Part shown: in pieces, positions 7,147-16,194 of the stretch
How positions within the stretch are numbered: the first letter of the stretch is position 1
Layout of the letters: each line of letters begins with the position of its first letter
From: an uncultured Lachnospiraceae bacterium
GTDB lineage: Bacteria > Bacillota > Clostridia > Lachnospirales > Lachnospiraceae
DNA: 22,066 nucleotides
NCBI GenBank assembly: GCA_910584785.1
Contig: CAJUDX010000030.1
Span: 15,471 to 37,536 of the forward strand
Direction: 5' to 3'
The notes under the pieces: model-generated
What the model saw: only the letters and a program-made list of their open reading frames with translations
Database searches by the model: none
What the model was told of the DNA's origin: nothing
Made by a program: the position numbers and the translations under genes

Positions 7147-8076
7147 ATGCATGGGGTAATGATTACGACCTTTATTGAAAAAATGAAATTAAAAAATGCC
7201 ACCCCTGAATTGGATACCGATAAAATCGTACTTACACATCCTGAAGTTAACCGACCGGCGCTTCAGCTGGCAGGTTTTTTTGACCATTTTGACCATGAGC
7301 GGGTGCAGATTGTAGGTACAGTGGAGCGGGCCTATGTTTCTACGCTTTCCCAGGAGACAAAACTGGAGGTATATGACCGTCTGCTTTCCAGCAAAATCCC
7401 CTGCTTAGTTTATTGTCGAGGGATGGAGCCGGACCCGGATATTCTGCCGTTAGCCAATCACTACGATGTTCCGGTACTGGTTTCAGATAAAACCACATCG
7501 GATTTGATGGCAGAGGCTACCCGGTGGCTTAAGGTTCGCCTGGCCCCCTGCATCAGCATCCATGGTGTGCTGGTGGATGTGTTTGGCGAGGGTGTGCTGA
7601 TTATGGGCGAAAGCGGTATCGGGAAGAGCGAAGCGGCCTTAGAGCTGATTAAGCGCGGTCATCGTCTGGTTACGGATGATGTGGTGGAAATCCGAAAAGT
7701 GAGCGATGACACCTTAATTGGAAGCGCACCAGATATTACCAAGCATTTTATTGAATTGCGCGGCATAGGCATTATTGACGTAAAAACGCTCTATGGTGTG
7801 GAAAGCGTAAAGGATACCCAGGGAATTGATATGGTAATTAAGCTGGAGGACTGGGATAAAGATAAAGAGTACGACCGTCTGGGGCTTGAGGATCAGTATA
7901 CGGATTTCTTAGGCAATCAGGTGGTGTGTCACTCGATTCCTATTCGTCCGGGGCGTAATCTGGCGATTATTGTGGAGTCGGCGGCGGTCAACTACCGGCA
8001 GAAAAAGATGGGCTATAATGCGGCACAGGAATTATATAACCGGGTGCAGGCGAATTTGAATAAGCATTATAATTAA
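7147..8076 (+). CDS. hprK: HPr kinase/phosphorylase
   Basis: Bifunctional cytoplasmic enzyme that phosphorylates Ser46 of HPr/Crh with ATP or pyrophosphate and removes the phosphate, controlling carbon catabolite repression. 309 residues, the usual length. The N-terminal domain (about 1-130) contains VNRPALQLAGFF. The C-terminal kinase domain has Walker A GESGIGKS at 154-161, the VTDDVVEI segment, and the family signature ELRGIGIIDVKTLYG. The ATG at 7147 follows a GGAG site, and its product begins MHGVMITTFIEKMK, similar to other HprK proteins. An in-frame GTG at 7090 would add 19 unconserved residues encoded in the repeated leader, so it is rejected. A likely substrate is encoded four genes downstream. 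Confidence 0.96.
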   Translation: MHGVMITTFIEKMKLKNATPELDTDKIVLTHPEVNRPALQLAGFFDHFDHERVQIVGTVERAYVSTLSQETKLEVYDRLLSSKIPCLVYCRGMEPDPDILPLANHYDVPVLVSDKTTSDLMAEATRWLKVRLAPCISIHGVLVDVFGEGVLIMGESGIGKSEAALELIKRGHRLVTDDVVEIRKVSDDTLIGSAPDITKHFIELRGIGIIDVKTLYGVESVKDTQGIDMVIKLEDWDKDKEYDRLGLEDQYTDFLGNQVVCHSIPIRPGRNLAIIVESAAVNYRQKKMGYNAAQELYNRVQANLNKHYN

Positions 8077-8128
8077 TTTTTTATGTTATGTATTTATGAA
8101 AAAGAAAAAACGGCAGGGAGGGTGAAGC

Positions 8129-9064
8129 TTGAGCGATAAAGAGGCGAAACCGTTTTATCAGGAATTATGCAGGATTGTATCCAGAGACGGTGCAGTTCGG
8201 CAGAAGGAAATAATGAAAAACCATACGACCTTCAGGGTAGGCGGACCGGCGGAGTATTTTGTTTGCCCTAAAGATGGCCAGGAACTGGCGGAGGTAATTG
8301 CGCTTTGCCGGAAGGAGAACTGCCCCTGGTTTATTCTTGGAAATGGGAGTAATCTTTTGGTAAGCGATAAGGGCTTTTCCGGTGTGGTTATTTCGATGGA
8401 AGAGGGATTTGGTGATATTCGGGTGGAGGAATCCTTAATCGTAGCCGGAGCCGGGGCTTTACTATCCCAGGTTGCCCGAAGGGCCTGTGAGGCAGAGTTA
8501 ACTGGACTTGAATTTGCCGCAGGGATTCCGGGAACCCTGGGCGGAGGGGCGGTAATGAATGCGGGGGCCTATGGTGGAGAATTAAAGGATGTTTTGACAT
8601 GGGTCAGGGTACTCAACGGCGAGGGAAGGGAAGAACAACTTTCCGTGGAGGATTTGGAGCTTGGCTATCGTACCAGCAGCCTTCAGCGCAGTGGTGCCGT
8701 TGTTTTGGAAGCAGGGCTTCGTCTGACAAAGGGAAAAAAAGAAGAGATTAAACAGAAGATGGAAGAACTTGCCATTGCCAGAAAGGAAAAACAGCCCCTG
8801 GAATACCCCAGTGCAGGAAGTACGTTTAAGCGTCCGCAGGGCTATTTTGCCGGAAAGCTGATTCAGGATGCGGGGTTAAGGGGGAAGCAAATCGGCGGTG
8901 CGCAGGTTTCTGAAAAACACTGCGGTTTTATTATTAACCGGGATCATGCTTCCGCTCAGGATATATGGGAGCTTTGCGCCTGTGTGGTTAACGAGGTGAG
9001 AGCGCAATTTAAGGTAGAACTGGAAATGGAAGTGCGGGTTTTAGGAAGGTTTTCAGGTTCTTAA
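8129..9064 (+). CDS. murB: UDP-N-acetylenolpyruvoylglucosamine reductase
   Basis: FAD- and NADPH-dependent enzyme that reduces UDP-GlcNAc-enolpyruvate to UDP-MurNAc in peptidoglycan synthesis. 311 residues. FAD-binding segments are TTFRVGGPAEYFV, NGSNLLVSD and GTLGGGAVMNAGAYGGE. YRTSSLQ and the EYPSAGSTFKRP block, which carries the catalytic serine, place it in the short type II MurB group. The start is TTG at 8129, preceded by a strong GGGAGGGTG site. No in-frame ATG gives a complete N-terminus. It follows hprK by 52 bases and precedes rapZ by 32 bases, consistent with one operon. Confidence 0.96.
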   Translation: MSDKEAKPFYQELCRIVSRDGAVRQKEIMKNHTTFRVGGPAEYFVCPKDGQELAEVIALCRKENCPWFILGNGSNLLVSDKGFSGVVISMEEGFGDIRVEESLIVAGAGALLSQVARRACEAELTGLEFAAGIPGTLGGGAVMNAGAYGGELKDVLTWVRVLNGEGREEQLSVEDLELGYRTSSLQRSGAVVLEAGLRLTKGKKEEIKQKMEELAIARKEKQPLEYPSAGSTFKRPQGYFAGKLIQDAGLRGKQIGGAQVSEKHCGFIINRDHASAQDIWELCACVVNEVRAQFKVELEMEVRVLGRFSGS

Positions 9065-9096
9065 TTGACAGCAGAAAACAGCCGGAGGACAAACAA

Positions 9097-9957
9097 ATGA
9101 AACTGGTTATCGTGACAGGAATGTCGGGGGCAGGTAAGACCCAGGCGTTAAAGATGCTTGAAGATATGGGGTTTTACTGTGTGGATAATTTGCCGATTTC
9201 TTTGATCGGTCGTTTTGCTGATTTACTTTTGGGCAATATGGCAGATATTAACCGCGTGGCTCTTGGTATCGATATCCGCAGCGGGGAGGAACTTCCCCAG
9301 TTGGCAGGCATTATCAAGAATTGGAAAGAAAGTGACCTTTCCTGTGAGGTGTTGTTTTTGGATGCCGGGGATCAGGTGCTGATTAGGCGGTATAAGGAAA
9401 CCCGGCGAAAGCATCCTTTATCCGGCAATGAGCGGATTGAACGGGGAATTGAGGCGGAGAGGGTGAGGTTAGGATTTTTAAAGCAGTCGGCGGATTATAT
9501 TATTGACACCAGCCATCTGCTTACCAGGGAACTGCGCCATGAACTGGAGAAAATTTTTATTTCCCGCCAGGAATATAAAAATCTCTATATTACGGTGCTT
9601 TCGTTTGGCTTTAAGTATGGTATTCCCTCGGATGCCGATTTGGTGTTTGATGTTCGTTTTTTGCCCAATCCTTACTATGTCGAGGAGCTTAGGAGTAAAA
9701 CCGGGGAGGAAGGGGCGGTACAGGATTATGTAAAGCGGGGAGGTTACGCCGATGTTTTCCTGGATAAGCTCTACGATATGCTGGAATTTTTAATTCCCAA
9801 TTATATTCTTGAAGGGAAGAATCAGCTGGTGATTGGAATCGGCTGTACCGGGGGGAAGCATCGTTCGGTTACGGTGGCCCTGGCTTTGCATGAGCGGCTT
9901 TTGCAGCACCCGGAGTATGGTATCCACATCGTTCACCGGGATATCACTAGTGCATAA
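9097..9957 (+). CDS. rapZ: RapZ/YvcJ-family nucleotide-binding protein
   Basis: P-loop nucleotide-binding protein of the RapZ (E. coli) / YvcJ (B. subtilis) family. 286 residues. Walker A GMSGAGKT is at 8-15, followed by the MLEDMGFYCVDNLP family block. The C-terminal half carries DVRFLPNPYYVEELRSKTG and the IGIGCTGGKHRSV signature. E. coli RapZ is an RNA-binding adaptor controlling GlmS synthesis, hence amino-sugar supply. In Gram-positives the role is less clear, and RNA binding should not be assumed. Adjacency to murB fits a cell-wall link. The ATG is preceded by CCGGAGGA. Confidence 0.95.
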   Translation: MKLVIVTGMSGAGKTQALKMLEDMGFYCVDNLPISLIGRFADLLLGNMADINRVALGIDIRSGEELPQLAGIIKNWKESDLSCEVLFLDAGDQVLIRRYKETRRKHPLSGNERIERGIEAERVRLGFLKQSADYIIDTSHLLTRELRHELEKIFISRQEYKNLYITVLSFGFKYGIPSDADLVFDVRFLPNPYYVEELRSKTGEEGAVQDYVKRGGYADVFLDKLYDMLEFLIPNYILEGKNQLVIGIGCTGGKHRSVTVALALHERLLQHPEYGIHIVHRDITSA

Positions 9958-10033
9958 ATGCTGTGCCTGGACGAGAAATAAGGCAAATTAAGAGATTCCA
10001 AAGCTACGCTGAACCAGGAAAGGGTGAGTCGTG

Positions 10034-11011
10034 ATGTCCTATGCTTCCAGAATAAAGGACGAGTTATCGCGCCAATTATCGCCTGCCAGGCATTGCCAGA
10101 TTGCAGAAATTGCAGCAATTATCAGCCTTTGCGGCAGGATTTCCATTTCTGCGGATAACCGTTACTGCATGAAGATTCATACAGAAAATGTGGCGGTCGC
10201 AAGAAAGTGCTTTACATTATTGAAAAAAACCTTTAATATAGTTACGGATGTTTCAATTCGAAGAAATTCTTATCTGAAGAAAAACCGGACATATTCTGTG
10301 GTGGTCAATGATCATCAGGATACTATCCGGGTTTTACAGGCGGCAAAGCTGATTGGGGCGGATGGTGAGATTGAGGAGAATTTATCGCTCCAAAAAAATA
10401 TGGTGGTTAAACACACCTGCTGCCGCCGCGCCTTTATCCGGGGAGCATTTCTTGCTGCTGGTTCCATCAGTGACCCGGAAAAGTCCTATCATTTTGAAAT
10501 CACCTGCGCCACAGAGGAGAAGGCCCGTCAGCTGCGGGGAATCATCGGAACCTTTGGTCTGGACGCAAAGATTGTGGTTCGAAAGAAATATTTTGTGGTT
10601 TATATGAAGGAGGGCTGTCAGATAGTCGATATGTTAAACGTGATGGAAGCGCCTGTGGCCCTGATGGATTTGGAAAATATCCGAATTTTAAAAGAAATGC
10701 GGGGACAGGTCAACCGTCAGGTGAATTGTGAGACGGCAAATATTCATAAAACCGTTTCGGCTGCTGTAAAACAGCTGAGGGATATTGAATACATCCGCGA
10801 CACCACAGGCCTTGCAACACTGCCGGAGCGTTTAGAAGAGATAGCCAGGGCACGTCTGGAAAAACCGGAAGCAACCTTAAAGGAGCTGGGAGAAGAATTA
10901 GACCCTCCTGTGGGGAAATCCGGGGTAAACCACAGGCTTCGAAAGTTAAGCGAGATAGCTAGTGCTATGCGTGCAGAGGAAGAATGCCATCCGGCAGAAG
11001 AAAAGAAGTAA
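10034..11011 (+). CDS. whiA: WhiA-family sporulation/cell division regulator
   Basis: DNA-binding protein related to LAGLIDADG homing endonucleases but without nuclease activity. WhiA controls sporulation in Streptomyces and affects division in B. subtilis (YvcL). About 325 residues: an N-terminal WhiA domain (about 1-110), a LAGLIDADG-like core (about 125-215, CCRRAFIRGAFLAAGS) and a C-terminal helix-turn-helix (about 225-310, KSGVNHRLRKLSEIA). ATG 10034 is directly preceded by an in-frame GTG (10031); either works with the AAAGGGTGA site. In B. subtilis yvcK lies between the rapZ and whiA homologues; here the gap is only 76 bases, with no gene in it. Confidence 0.95.
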   Translation: MSYASRIKDELSRQLSPARHCQIAEIAAIISLCGRISISADNRYCMKIHTENVAVARKCFTLLKKTFNIVTDVSIRRNSYLKKNRTYSVVVNDHQDTIRVLQAAKLIGADGEIEENLSLQKNMVVKHTCCRRAFIRGAFLAAGSISDPEKSYHFEITCATEEKARQLRGIIGTFGLDAKIVVRKKYFVVYMKEGCQIVDMLNVMEAPVALMDLENIRILKEMRGQVNRQVNCETANIHKTVSAAVKQLRDIEYIRDTTGLATLPERLEEIARARLEKPEATLKELGEELDPPVGKSGVNHRLRKLSEIASAMRAEEECHPAEEKK

Positions 11012-11065
11012 GCATAGTAACAGTAAGGAGCAGATACCTTAAATAGTTACACAAGTTTGGTACTG

Positions 11066-11085
11066 GGACGGAAACGGGACCGTCC
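11066..11085 (+). promoter_or_regulatory. Hairpin in front of the Crh-like gene
   Basis: GGACGG (11066-11071) and CCGTCC (11080-11085) form a perfect 6-bp stem with an 8-base loop, ending 6 bases before the GAGGAGG ribosome binding site. There is no T-tract, so it is not an intrinsic terminator. It could be a processing site or stabilise the 5' end of the message. Confidence 0.35.
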
Positions 11086-11104
11086 GGGAAAGAGGAGGAA
11101 AATT

Positions 11105-11359
11105 ATGATTAAGAAAACAGTCACTGTTGAACTCTCATCCGGTTTGGAAGCAAGACCGATTGCTATGTTAGTACAGGTGGCAAGCCAGTATGAAAGCAAG
11201 ATTTATGTAGAATGTGAATCCAAGAGGGTAAATGCAAAGAGTATAATGGGAATGATGACCCTGGGTCTGGCTGCAGGGGAAGAGCTGGTTATTACCGCGG
11301 ATGGCGACGACGAACAGCAGGCAATTACTGATATTGAGAAATATTTGCGCAGTAATTAG
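11105..11359 (+). CDS. Crh-like HPr-family protein with Glu at position 15
   Basis: 84-residue HPr-fold protein. The regulatory serine is present at exactly position 46 (NAKSIMGMMTLG), so phosphorylation by HPr kinase is expected. The catalytic histidine of HPr, normally His15 in GLHARP, is replaced by glutamate: GLEARPIA. Without it the protein cannot carry phosphate from enzyme I to PTS sugar permeases. B. subtilis Crh has Gln at this position and acts only as a CcpA co-regulator; this protein is probably its functional counterpart. Position after whiA matches the B. subtilis yvcL-crh order. The ATG at 11105 follows GAGGAGG; the longer GTG-started frame adds 16 unconserved residues. A true HPr with His15 should exist elsewhere in the genome. 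Confidence 0.9.
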   Translation: MIKKTVTVELSSGLEARPIAMLVQVASQYESKIYVECESKRVNAKSIMGMMTLGLAAGEELVITADGDDEQQAITDIEKYLRSN

Positions 11360-11402
11360 ATCATGGTAAAAGCATAAAAGGTAAGAAATCAAATAAGAAA
11401 AT

Positions 11403-11430
11403 AAAAAAACACGCGCAAGCGTGTTTTTTT
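11403..11430 (+). terminator. Intrinsic terminator after the Crh-like gene
   Basis: A 12-bp perfect stem (AAAAAAACACGC, loop GCAA, GCGTGTTTTTTT) ending in a run of seven T. The A-run on the left arm means it could also terminate minus-strand transcription. It closes the hprK-to-crh transcription unit. Confidence 0.93.
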
Positions 11431-11490
11431 ACCAAATAGATAGAAAAAATTTATTAAATGGCATGGAACAGAACAGGAGGAATAAGGAAA

Positions 11491-12603
11491 ATGAAAAAAC
11501 TGGGATTTGGACTGATGAGACTTCCGCTGCTGCAGCCGGAGGATGTGACTTCGATTGACGGAGAGCAGCTTTGTCAGATGGTGGACAGGTTTTTAGAGGA
11601 AGGATTTACCTATTTTGACACTGCCTATCCATACCACAAGCAGACCAGCGAGGGTGCGATTAAGAAGGCCTTAGTTGAGCGGCATCCGAGGGAGAGCTTT
11701 TTGCTGGCGGATAAGATGCCGACCTATCTGGTGGAGAAGGAGGAAGATTACCCGCGGTATTTTAAGGAACAGCAGGAGAGGTGCGGGGTGGAGTATTTTG
11801 ATTATTACCTGCTGCACACTCTGGACAGGACTCTTTATGAAAAGACAAAGAAGTTTGGCGGATTTGCTTTTGTAAAGAGGATGAAGGAGGAAGGAAAGAT
11901 ACGAAAAATGGGATTTTCCTTCCATGACACGGCAGATGTGCTTGATAAAATTTTAACGGAACAGCCGGAGATGGAGTTTGTCCAGCTGCAGATCAATTAT
12001 ATTGACTGGGAGAGTGAAAAGGTACAGTCGAGGAAGTGCTATGAGGTGGCAAGAAAGCACGGAAAACCTGTAATTGTGATGGAGCCGGTAAGAGGCGGTG
12101 CACTGGCAGACGTTCCCGAAAAGGCTGAGAAAAAGATGAAAGAGATGCAGCCAGAACTATCGGTTCCTTCTTGGGCAGTGCGCTTTGCAGCTTCGTTAGA
12201 CGGGGTATTTATGGTGCTTAGTGGGATGAGTAATGAGGAACAACTCCATGACAATATGTCCTATATGAAGGATTTTGCTCCGTTAAGTGAAGAAGAGAAA
12301 CAAACTGTGGATGAAGTAAAGGAAATTATCCGCAGTACAATCACCATTCCCTGCACGGCATGCCGCTACTGTGTGGATGGATGCCCACAGAATATCCCGA
12401 TTCCAGAGTATTTTGCCATGATGAATCAGATGGAGCAGACGAGGGATAAGGAGGAAGCGAAGAAAGGCTATAAAAAGCTGACAGAGGAGGGAGCGAAAGG
12501 GAAGGCTTCAGGGTGCATTGGGTGCCGCCAGTGTGAGGAGCATTGTCCACAGCATATCGATATTACGGGATGGCTTGCCAAGACGGCAAATGCGCTGGAG
12601 TAG
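11491..12603 (+). CDS. Aldo/keto reductase with two C-terminal 4Fe-4S clusters
   Basis: About 370 residues. Residues 1-270 are an AKR TIM barrel with the catalytic tetrad D43, Y48 (FDTAYPY), K75 (LADKMP) and H109 (YYLLHT). The C-terminal part carries two ferredoxin-type cysteine motifs: C288/C291/C294/C298 (CTACRYCVDGCP) and C342/C345/C348/C352 (CIGCRQCEEHCP). Such AKR-ferredoxin proteins are common in anaerobic clostridia. They probably use electrons delivered through the clusters or NAD(P)H, but the substrate is unknown. The ATG at 11491 with an AGGAGG site 10 bases upstream is preferred to the in-frame ATG at 11458. It follows the terminator at 11403-11430, so it needs its own promoter; TTTACC (11428-11433) and TTATTA (11451-11456), 17 bases apart, are weak candidates. 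Only 34 bases separate it from dnaE. Confidence 0.9.
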   Translation: MKKLGFGLMRLPLLQPEDVTSIDGEQLCQMVDRFLEEGFTYFDTAYPYHKQTSEGAIKKALVERHPRESFLLADKMPTYLVEKEEDYPRYFKEQQERCGVEYFDYYLLHTLDRTLYEKTKKFGGFAFVKRMKEEGKIRKMGFSFHDTADVLDKILTEQPEMEFVQLQINYIDWESEKVQSRKCYEVARKHGKPVIVMEPVRGGALADVPEKAEKKMKEMQPELSVPSWAVRFAASLDGVFMVLSGMSNEEQLHDNMSYMKDFAPLSEEEKQTVDEVKEIIRSTITIPCTACRYCVDGCPQNIPIPEYFAMMNQMEQTRDKEEAKKGYKKLTEEGAKGKASGCIGCRQCEEHCPQHIDITGWLAKTANALE

Positions 12604-12637
12604 GATAGTGGATAAGGGAAGAGGAGAGGGGGAAGCG

Positions 12638-15600
12638 ATGGGCTTTACACATTTACACGTCCATACGGAATATAGCTTGTTAGACGGTTCCAGCAAGATT
12701 AAAGAACTGGTTGTCCGGGCAAAAGAGCTGGGGATGGACAGCATTGCTATTACTGATCATGGGGTAATGTACGGCGTGATTGACTTTTATAAGGCAGCAA
12801 TGGAAATCGGAATTAAGCCGATTATCGGCTGTGAGGTTTATGTTGCGCCGGGATCGCGGTTTGACCGGGAAACGGTGAGCGGTGAGGATCGGTATTATCA
12901 TCTGGTGCTTTTGGCAGAGAACAACCAGGGATATCAGAATTTAATGAAAATTGTCTCGAAGGGCTTTGTCGATGGATTTTATTATAAGCCGCGGGTGGAC
13001 GAAGAAGTACTTGAAGCGTATCATGAAGGAATTATTGCATTAAGCGCCTGTCTGGCAGGAGAAATTCCGCGCTATCTGGAGAGGGGAATGTATGGGGAGG
13101 CGAAAAAGACAGCACAGCATTATGAAGCGATTTTCGGCAGGGGAAATTTCTTTTTAGAGCTGCAGGATCACGGGATTCCAGCGCAGAAAATGGTGAATCA
13201 GGGACTTTTGCGGCTGAGCCGTGAGCTTTCGATCGATCTGGTGGCGACCAATGATTCGCATTATACCTTTGCTGAGGATGCTGCGCCCCATGATATTTTG
13301 CTCTGCATTCAGACGGGAAAGAAGGTTGCAGATGAGAACCGGATGCGCTATGAGGGCGGGCAGTATTATCTTAAATCAGAGGAGGAGATGCGAAAACTCT
13401 TCCCCTATGCCCAGGAAGCCCTGGATAATACAAAAAAGATTGCCGACCGCTGCCAGGTGGAGATTGAGTTTGGGGTGACAAAACTTCCTCAATTTGCCGT
13501 GCCTGAAGGGGAGGATTCCTGGTCCTATTTACAAAAGCTTTGCCGGGAAGGGCTGACCAGGCGTTATCCTGACGATGATGGGACGCTTAAGGAACGGCTG
13601 GATTATGAATTGAATGTTATCCATAGCATGGGTTACGTGGATTATTTTTTAATTGTATGGGATTTTATTCGCTTTGCCCGCTCACAGGGGATTCCGGTGG
13701 GGCCGGGAAGGGGATCGGCGGCGGGAAGTATTGTCTCGTACTGTCTGGAAATTACCAATATTGACCCGATTCGATATAATCTGCTGTTTGAGCGGTTTTT
13801 AAACCCGGAACGAATTTCCATGCCGGATATCGATATCGATTTCTGCTTTGAACGGCGGCAGGAAGTGATTGACTATGTGGTGGAAAAGTATGGGAAGGAT
13901 CAGGTGGTGCAGATTGTCACCTTTGGTACATTAGCGGCAAAGGGGGTTATCCGGGATGTGGGACGGGTGCTGGATTTGCCCTACGCGCAATGTGATTCCA
14001 TTGCCAAGATGGTTCCGGGAGATTTGGGAATGACGCTTGACCGGGCCTTAAAGGAAAGTCCTGATTTGCGCAATGCCTACCAGACGGATGACCAGGTAAA
14101 GTATTTAATTGATATGTCCAAGCGGTTAGAAGGACTTCCCCGCCATACCTCCATGCATGCGGCGGGAGTGGTGATCAGCCGGACCTCGGTGGATGAGTAT
14201 GTTCCGTTAAGCCGGGCGGCAGACGGTACGATTACAACACAGTTTACCATGACGACGTTAGAAGAGCTGGGGCTGTTAAAAATGGATTTTTTAGGCTTAA
14301 GAACCCTGACGGTTATTCATCATGCGGTGGATCAGATTGAGAAAAATTATGGTGTGCATCTGGACATGGATCATATTGATTATGGGGACAAGCAGGTGCT
14401 GGATTCTATCGGGACGGGGAAAACCGAGGGTATCTTTCAGCTGGAAAGCGGGGGGATGAAGAGCTTTATGAAGGAGCTTAAGCCGCAGAATCTGGAAGAT
14501 ATTATTGCCGGGGTATCCCTCTACCGGCCCGGCCCCATGGACTTCATTCCCCGGTATTTAAAAGGAAAGAATGACCAGAACGCCATCACTTACGACTGCG
14601 CGCAGCTGGAGCCGATTTTAAGCCCTACCTACGGCTGTATTGTTTACCAGGAACAGGTGATGCAGATTGTCCGCGACCTGGCGGGGTATACGATGGGGAG
14701 AAGTGATCTGGTGCGGCGCGCCATGTCGAAGAAAAAGAGTTCGGTGATGGAGAAGGAGAGGCAGAATTTTGTCTATGGCAATCTGGCAGAACAGGTGGAG
14801 GGCTGCATTGCCAAGGGGATACCAGAAAAGACGGCAAATTTAATTTATGATGAGATGATTGACTTTGCCAAGTATGCGTTTAATAAATCTCATGCAGCCT
14901 GCTATGCTGTAGTGGCCTACCAGACCGCCTACCTTAAATATTATTATCCTCTGGAATATATGGCGGCGCTGATGACGTCCGTAATGGACAATGGCAATAA
15001 GGCCGCAGAGTATATTTTAACCTGTCGTCAAATGAGAATTTCCATCCTCCCGCCGGATGTCAACGAGGGGGAGAGCGGGTTTTCCGTGTCGAATGGGGCG
15101 ATCCGCTATGGATTGTCTGCGATTAAGAGCGTGGGCAAAAATGTGGTGGATCAGATTGTCGCTGAACGCAGGGCAAACGGGGCATTTTCTTCCATGGAAG
15201 ATTTTATTGAACGGATGAGCAATAAGGAGGCCAATAAAAAGACACTGGAAAACTTTATTAAGGCCGGTGCCATGGATTCCCTGCCGGGAAACCGCAGACA
15301 AAAGCTGATGGTTGCCCCACAGCTTTTGGAGCAGAAGAATAAGGAAAAGAAAACTTCCATGGCGGGGCAGATGAGTTTGTTTGACTTTGTGGAGGAGGAG
15401 GTTAAGGACGATTTCCGCATTACCCTTCCTGATGTGCCGGAATTTCCCAAGGACGAACTTTTAGCGTTTGAGAAGGAGACGATGGGGATTTATGTCAGCG
15501 GTCATCCGATGGATGCCTTCCAGGAACTTTGGCAGAAGAATATTACGGCTACGGCTGCCGATTTTATTGTGGACGAGGAGACGGATCGGGCCAAGGTGGT

Positions 15601-16120
15601 GGACAGTTCCATTGTGACGATTGGCGGTATGGTGACGGGCAAGACGGTAAAGACGACGAGAACAGGACATATGATGGCCTTTATTACGCTGGAGGATATG
15701 CTGGGTTCAGTGGAAGTTTTAGTTTTTCCCAATATCTATGAGAAAAAGAGGGAACTGTTTGTGGAAGAAGAAAAACTCTTTATCCAGGGCCGGGTTTCGA
15801 TTGGAGATGATCCGGTGGGGAAACTGATCTGTGAGCGGGCGGTTTCGTTTAAAGAGGTTCCCCGCGAGCTCTGGCTGCAGTTTTCTGATTACAGAACTTA
15901 TCAGGAAAGAGAGGATGAATTTTTGGCGCTTTTGCGGGAAAAGGAAGGAAGGGACAGGGTAATTATTTACCTGAAACAGGAAAAGGCAAAGAAGATTCTT
16001 CCCGCAAACTGGCAGGTAAAGGCGGATCAGGAATTATTGGAGATTTTGACGAAAAAACTTGGTGAAAAAAATGTCAGGATAGTAGAAAAAAGTATTGAAA
16101 TGAAGGGCAAAATGATTTAA
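12638..16120 (+). CDS. dnaE: DNA polymerase III subunit alpha (DnaE)
   Basis: Replicative C-family DNA polymerase, 1160 residues, in the normal DnaE1 range. In order: PHP domain (THLHVHTEYSLLDG from residue 3, then AITDHG), palm and active-site region (GPGRGSAAGS near 354 and PDIDIDF at about 395-401 with two catalytic aspartates), fingers, tandem HhH region, and an OB-fold (IVTIGGMVTGKTVKTTRTGH, about 985-1070). Firmicutes normally also carry PolC; DnaE extends primers on the lagging strand or acts as a second polymerase. The ATG at 12638 directly precedes the conserved GFTHLHVHTEYS and has a GAGGAGAGGGGG site. The longer frame from 12518 overlaps the AKR gene and adds 40 unconserved residues. 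It is followed by pfkA, a common clostridial order. Confidence 0.97.
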   Translation: MGFTHLHVHTEYSLLDGSSKIKELVVRAKELGMDSIAITDHGVMYGVIDFYKAAMEIGIKPIIGCEVYVAPGSRFDRETVSGEDRYYHLVLLAENNQGYQNLMKIVSKGFVDGFYYKPRVDEEVLEAYHEGIIALSACLAGEIPRYLERGMYGEAKKTAQHYEAIFGRGNFFLELQDHGIPAQKMVNQGLLRLSRELSIDLVATNDSHYTFAEDAAPHDILLCIQTGKKVADENRMRYEGGQYYLKSEEEMRKLFPYAQEALDNTKKIADRCQVEIEFGVTKLPQFAVPEGEDSWSYLQKLCREGLTRRYPDDDGTLKERLDYELNVIHSMGYVDYFLIVWDFIRFARSQGIPVGPGRGSAAGSIVSYCLEITNIDPIRYNLLFERFLNPERISMPDIDIDFCFERRQEVIDYVVEKYGKDQVVQIVTFGTLAAKGVIRDVGRVLDLPYAQCDSIAKMVPGDLGMTLDRALKESPDLRNAYQTDDQVKYLIDMSKRLEGLPRHTSMHAAGVVISRTSVDEYVPLSRAADGTITTQFTMTTLEELGLLKMDFLGLRTLTVIHHAVDQIEKNYGVHLDMDHIDYGDKQVLDSIGTGKTEGIFQLESGGMKSFMKELKPQNLEDIIAGVSLYRPGPMDFIPRYLKGKNDQNAITYDCAQLEPILSPTYGCIVYQEQVMQIVRDLAGYTMGRSDLVRRAMSKKKSSVMEKERQNFVYGNLAEQVEGCIAKGIPEKTANLIYDEMIDFAKYAFNKSHAACYAVVAYQTAYLKYYYPLEYMAALMTSVMDNGNKAAEYILTCRQMRISILPPDVNEGESGFSVSNGAIRYGLSAIKSVGKNVVDQIVAERRANGAFSSMEDFIERMSNKEANKKTLENFIKAGAMDSLPGNRRQKLMVAPQLLEQKNKEKKTSMAGQMSLFDFVEEEVKDDFRITLPDVPEFPKDELLAFEKETMGIYVSGHPMDAFQELWQKNITATAADFIVDEETDRAKVVDSSIVTIGGMVTGKTVKTTRTGHMMAFITLEDMLGSVEVLVFPNIYEKKRELFVEEEKLFIQGRVSIGDDPVGKLICERAVSFKEVPRELWLQFSDYRTYQEREDEFLALLREKEGRDRVIIYLKQEKAKKILPANWQVKADQELLEILTKKLGEKNVRIVEKSIEMKGKMI

Positions 16121-16126
16121 TATAAT
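16095..16126 (+). promoter_or_regulatory. Possible pfkA promoter at the dnaE stop
   Basis: A perfect -10 TATAAT (16121-16126) directly follows the dnaE stop. TTGAAA (16095-16100) lies 20 bases upstream, longer than ideal; a shifted -10 TAATAT (16118-16123) would give 17. It would allow pfkA expression independent of dnaE, with a leader of about 60 bases. Confidence 0.35.
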
Positions 16127-16194
16127 TGTGTACGGGTTTTCGAACAAGACGGAAGTTTTGGAAGAATAGATTTTCACAGCAGGAGGGAATAGCA

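Noticed and set aside
12518..12637. Longer dnaE start overlapping the AKR gene
   Set aside because: The added 40 residues are a frame-shifted reading of the AKR 3' end; the conserved PHP domain begins right after the ATG at 12638 with a strong ribosome binding site.
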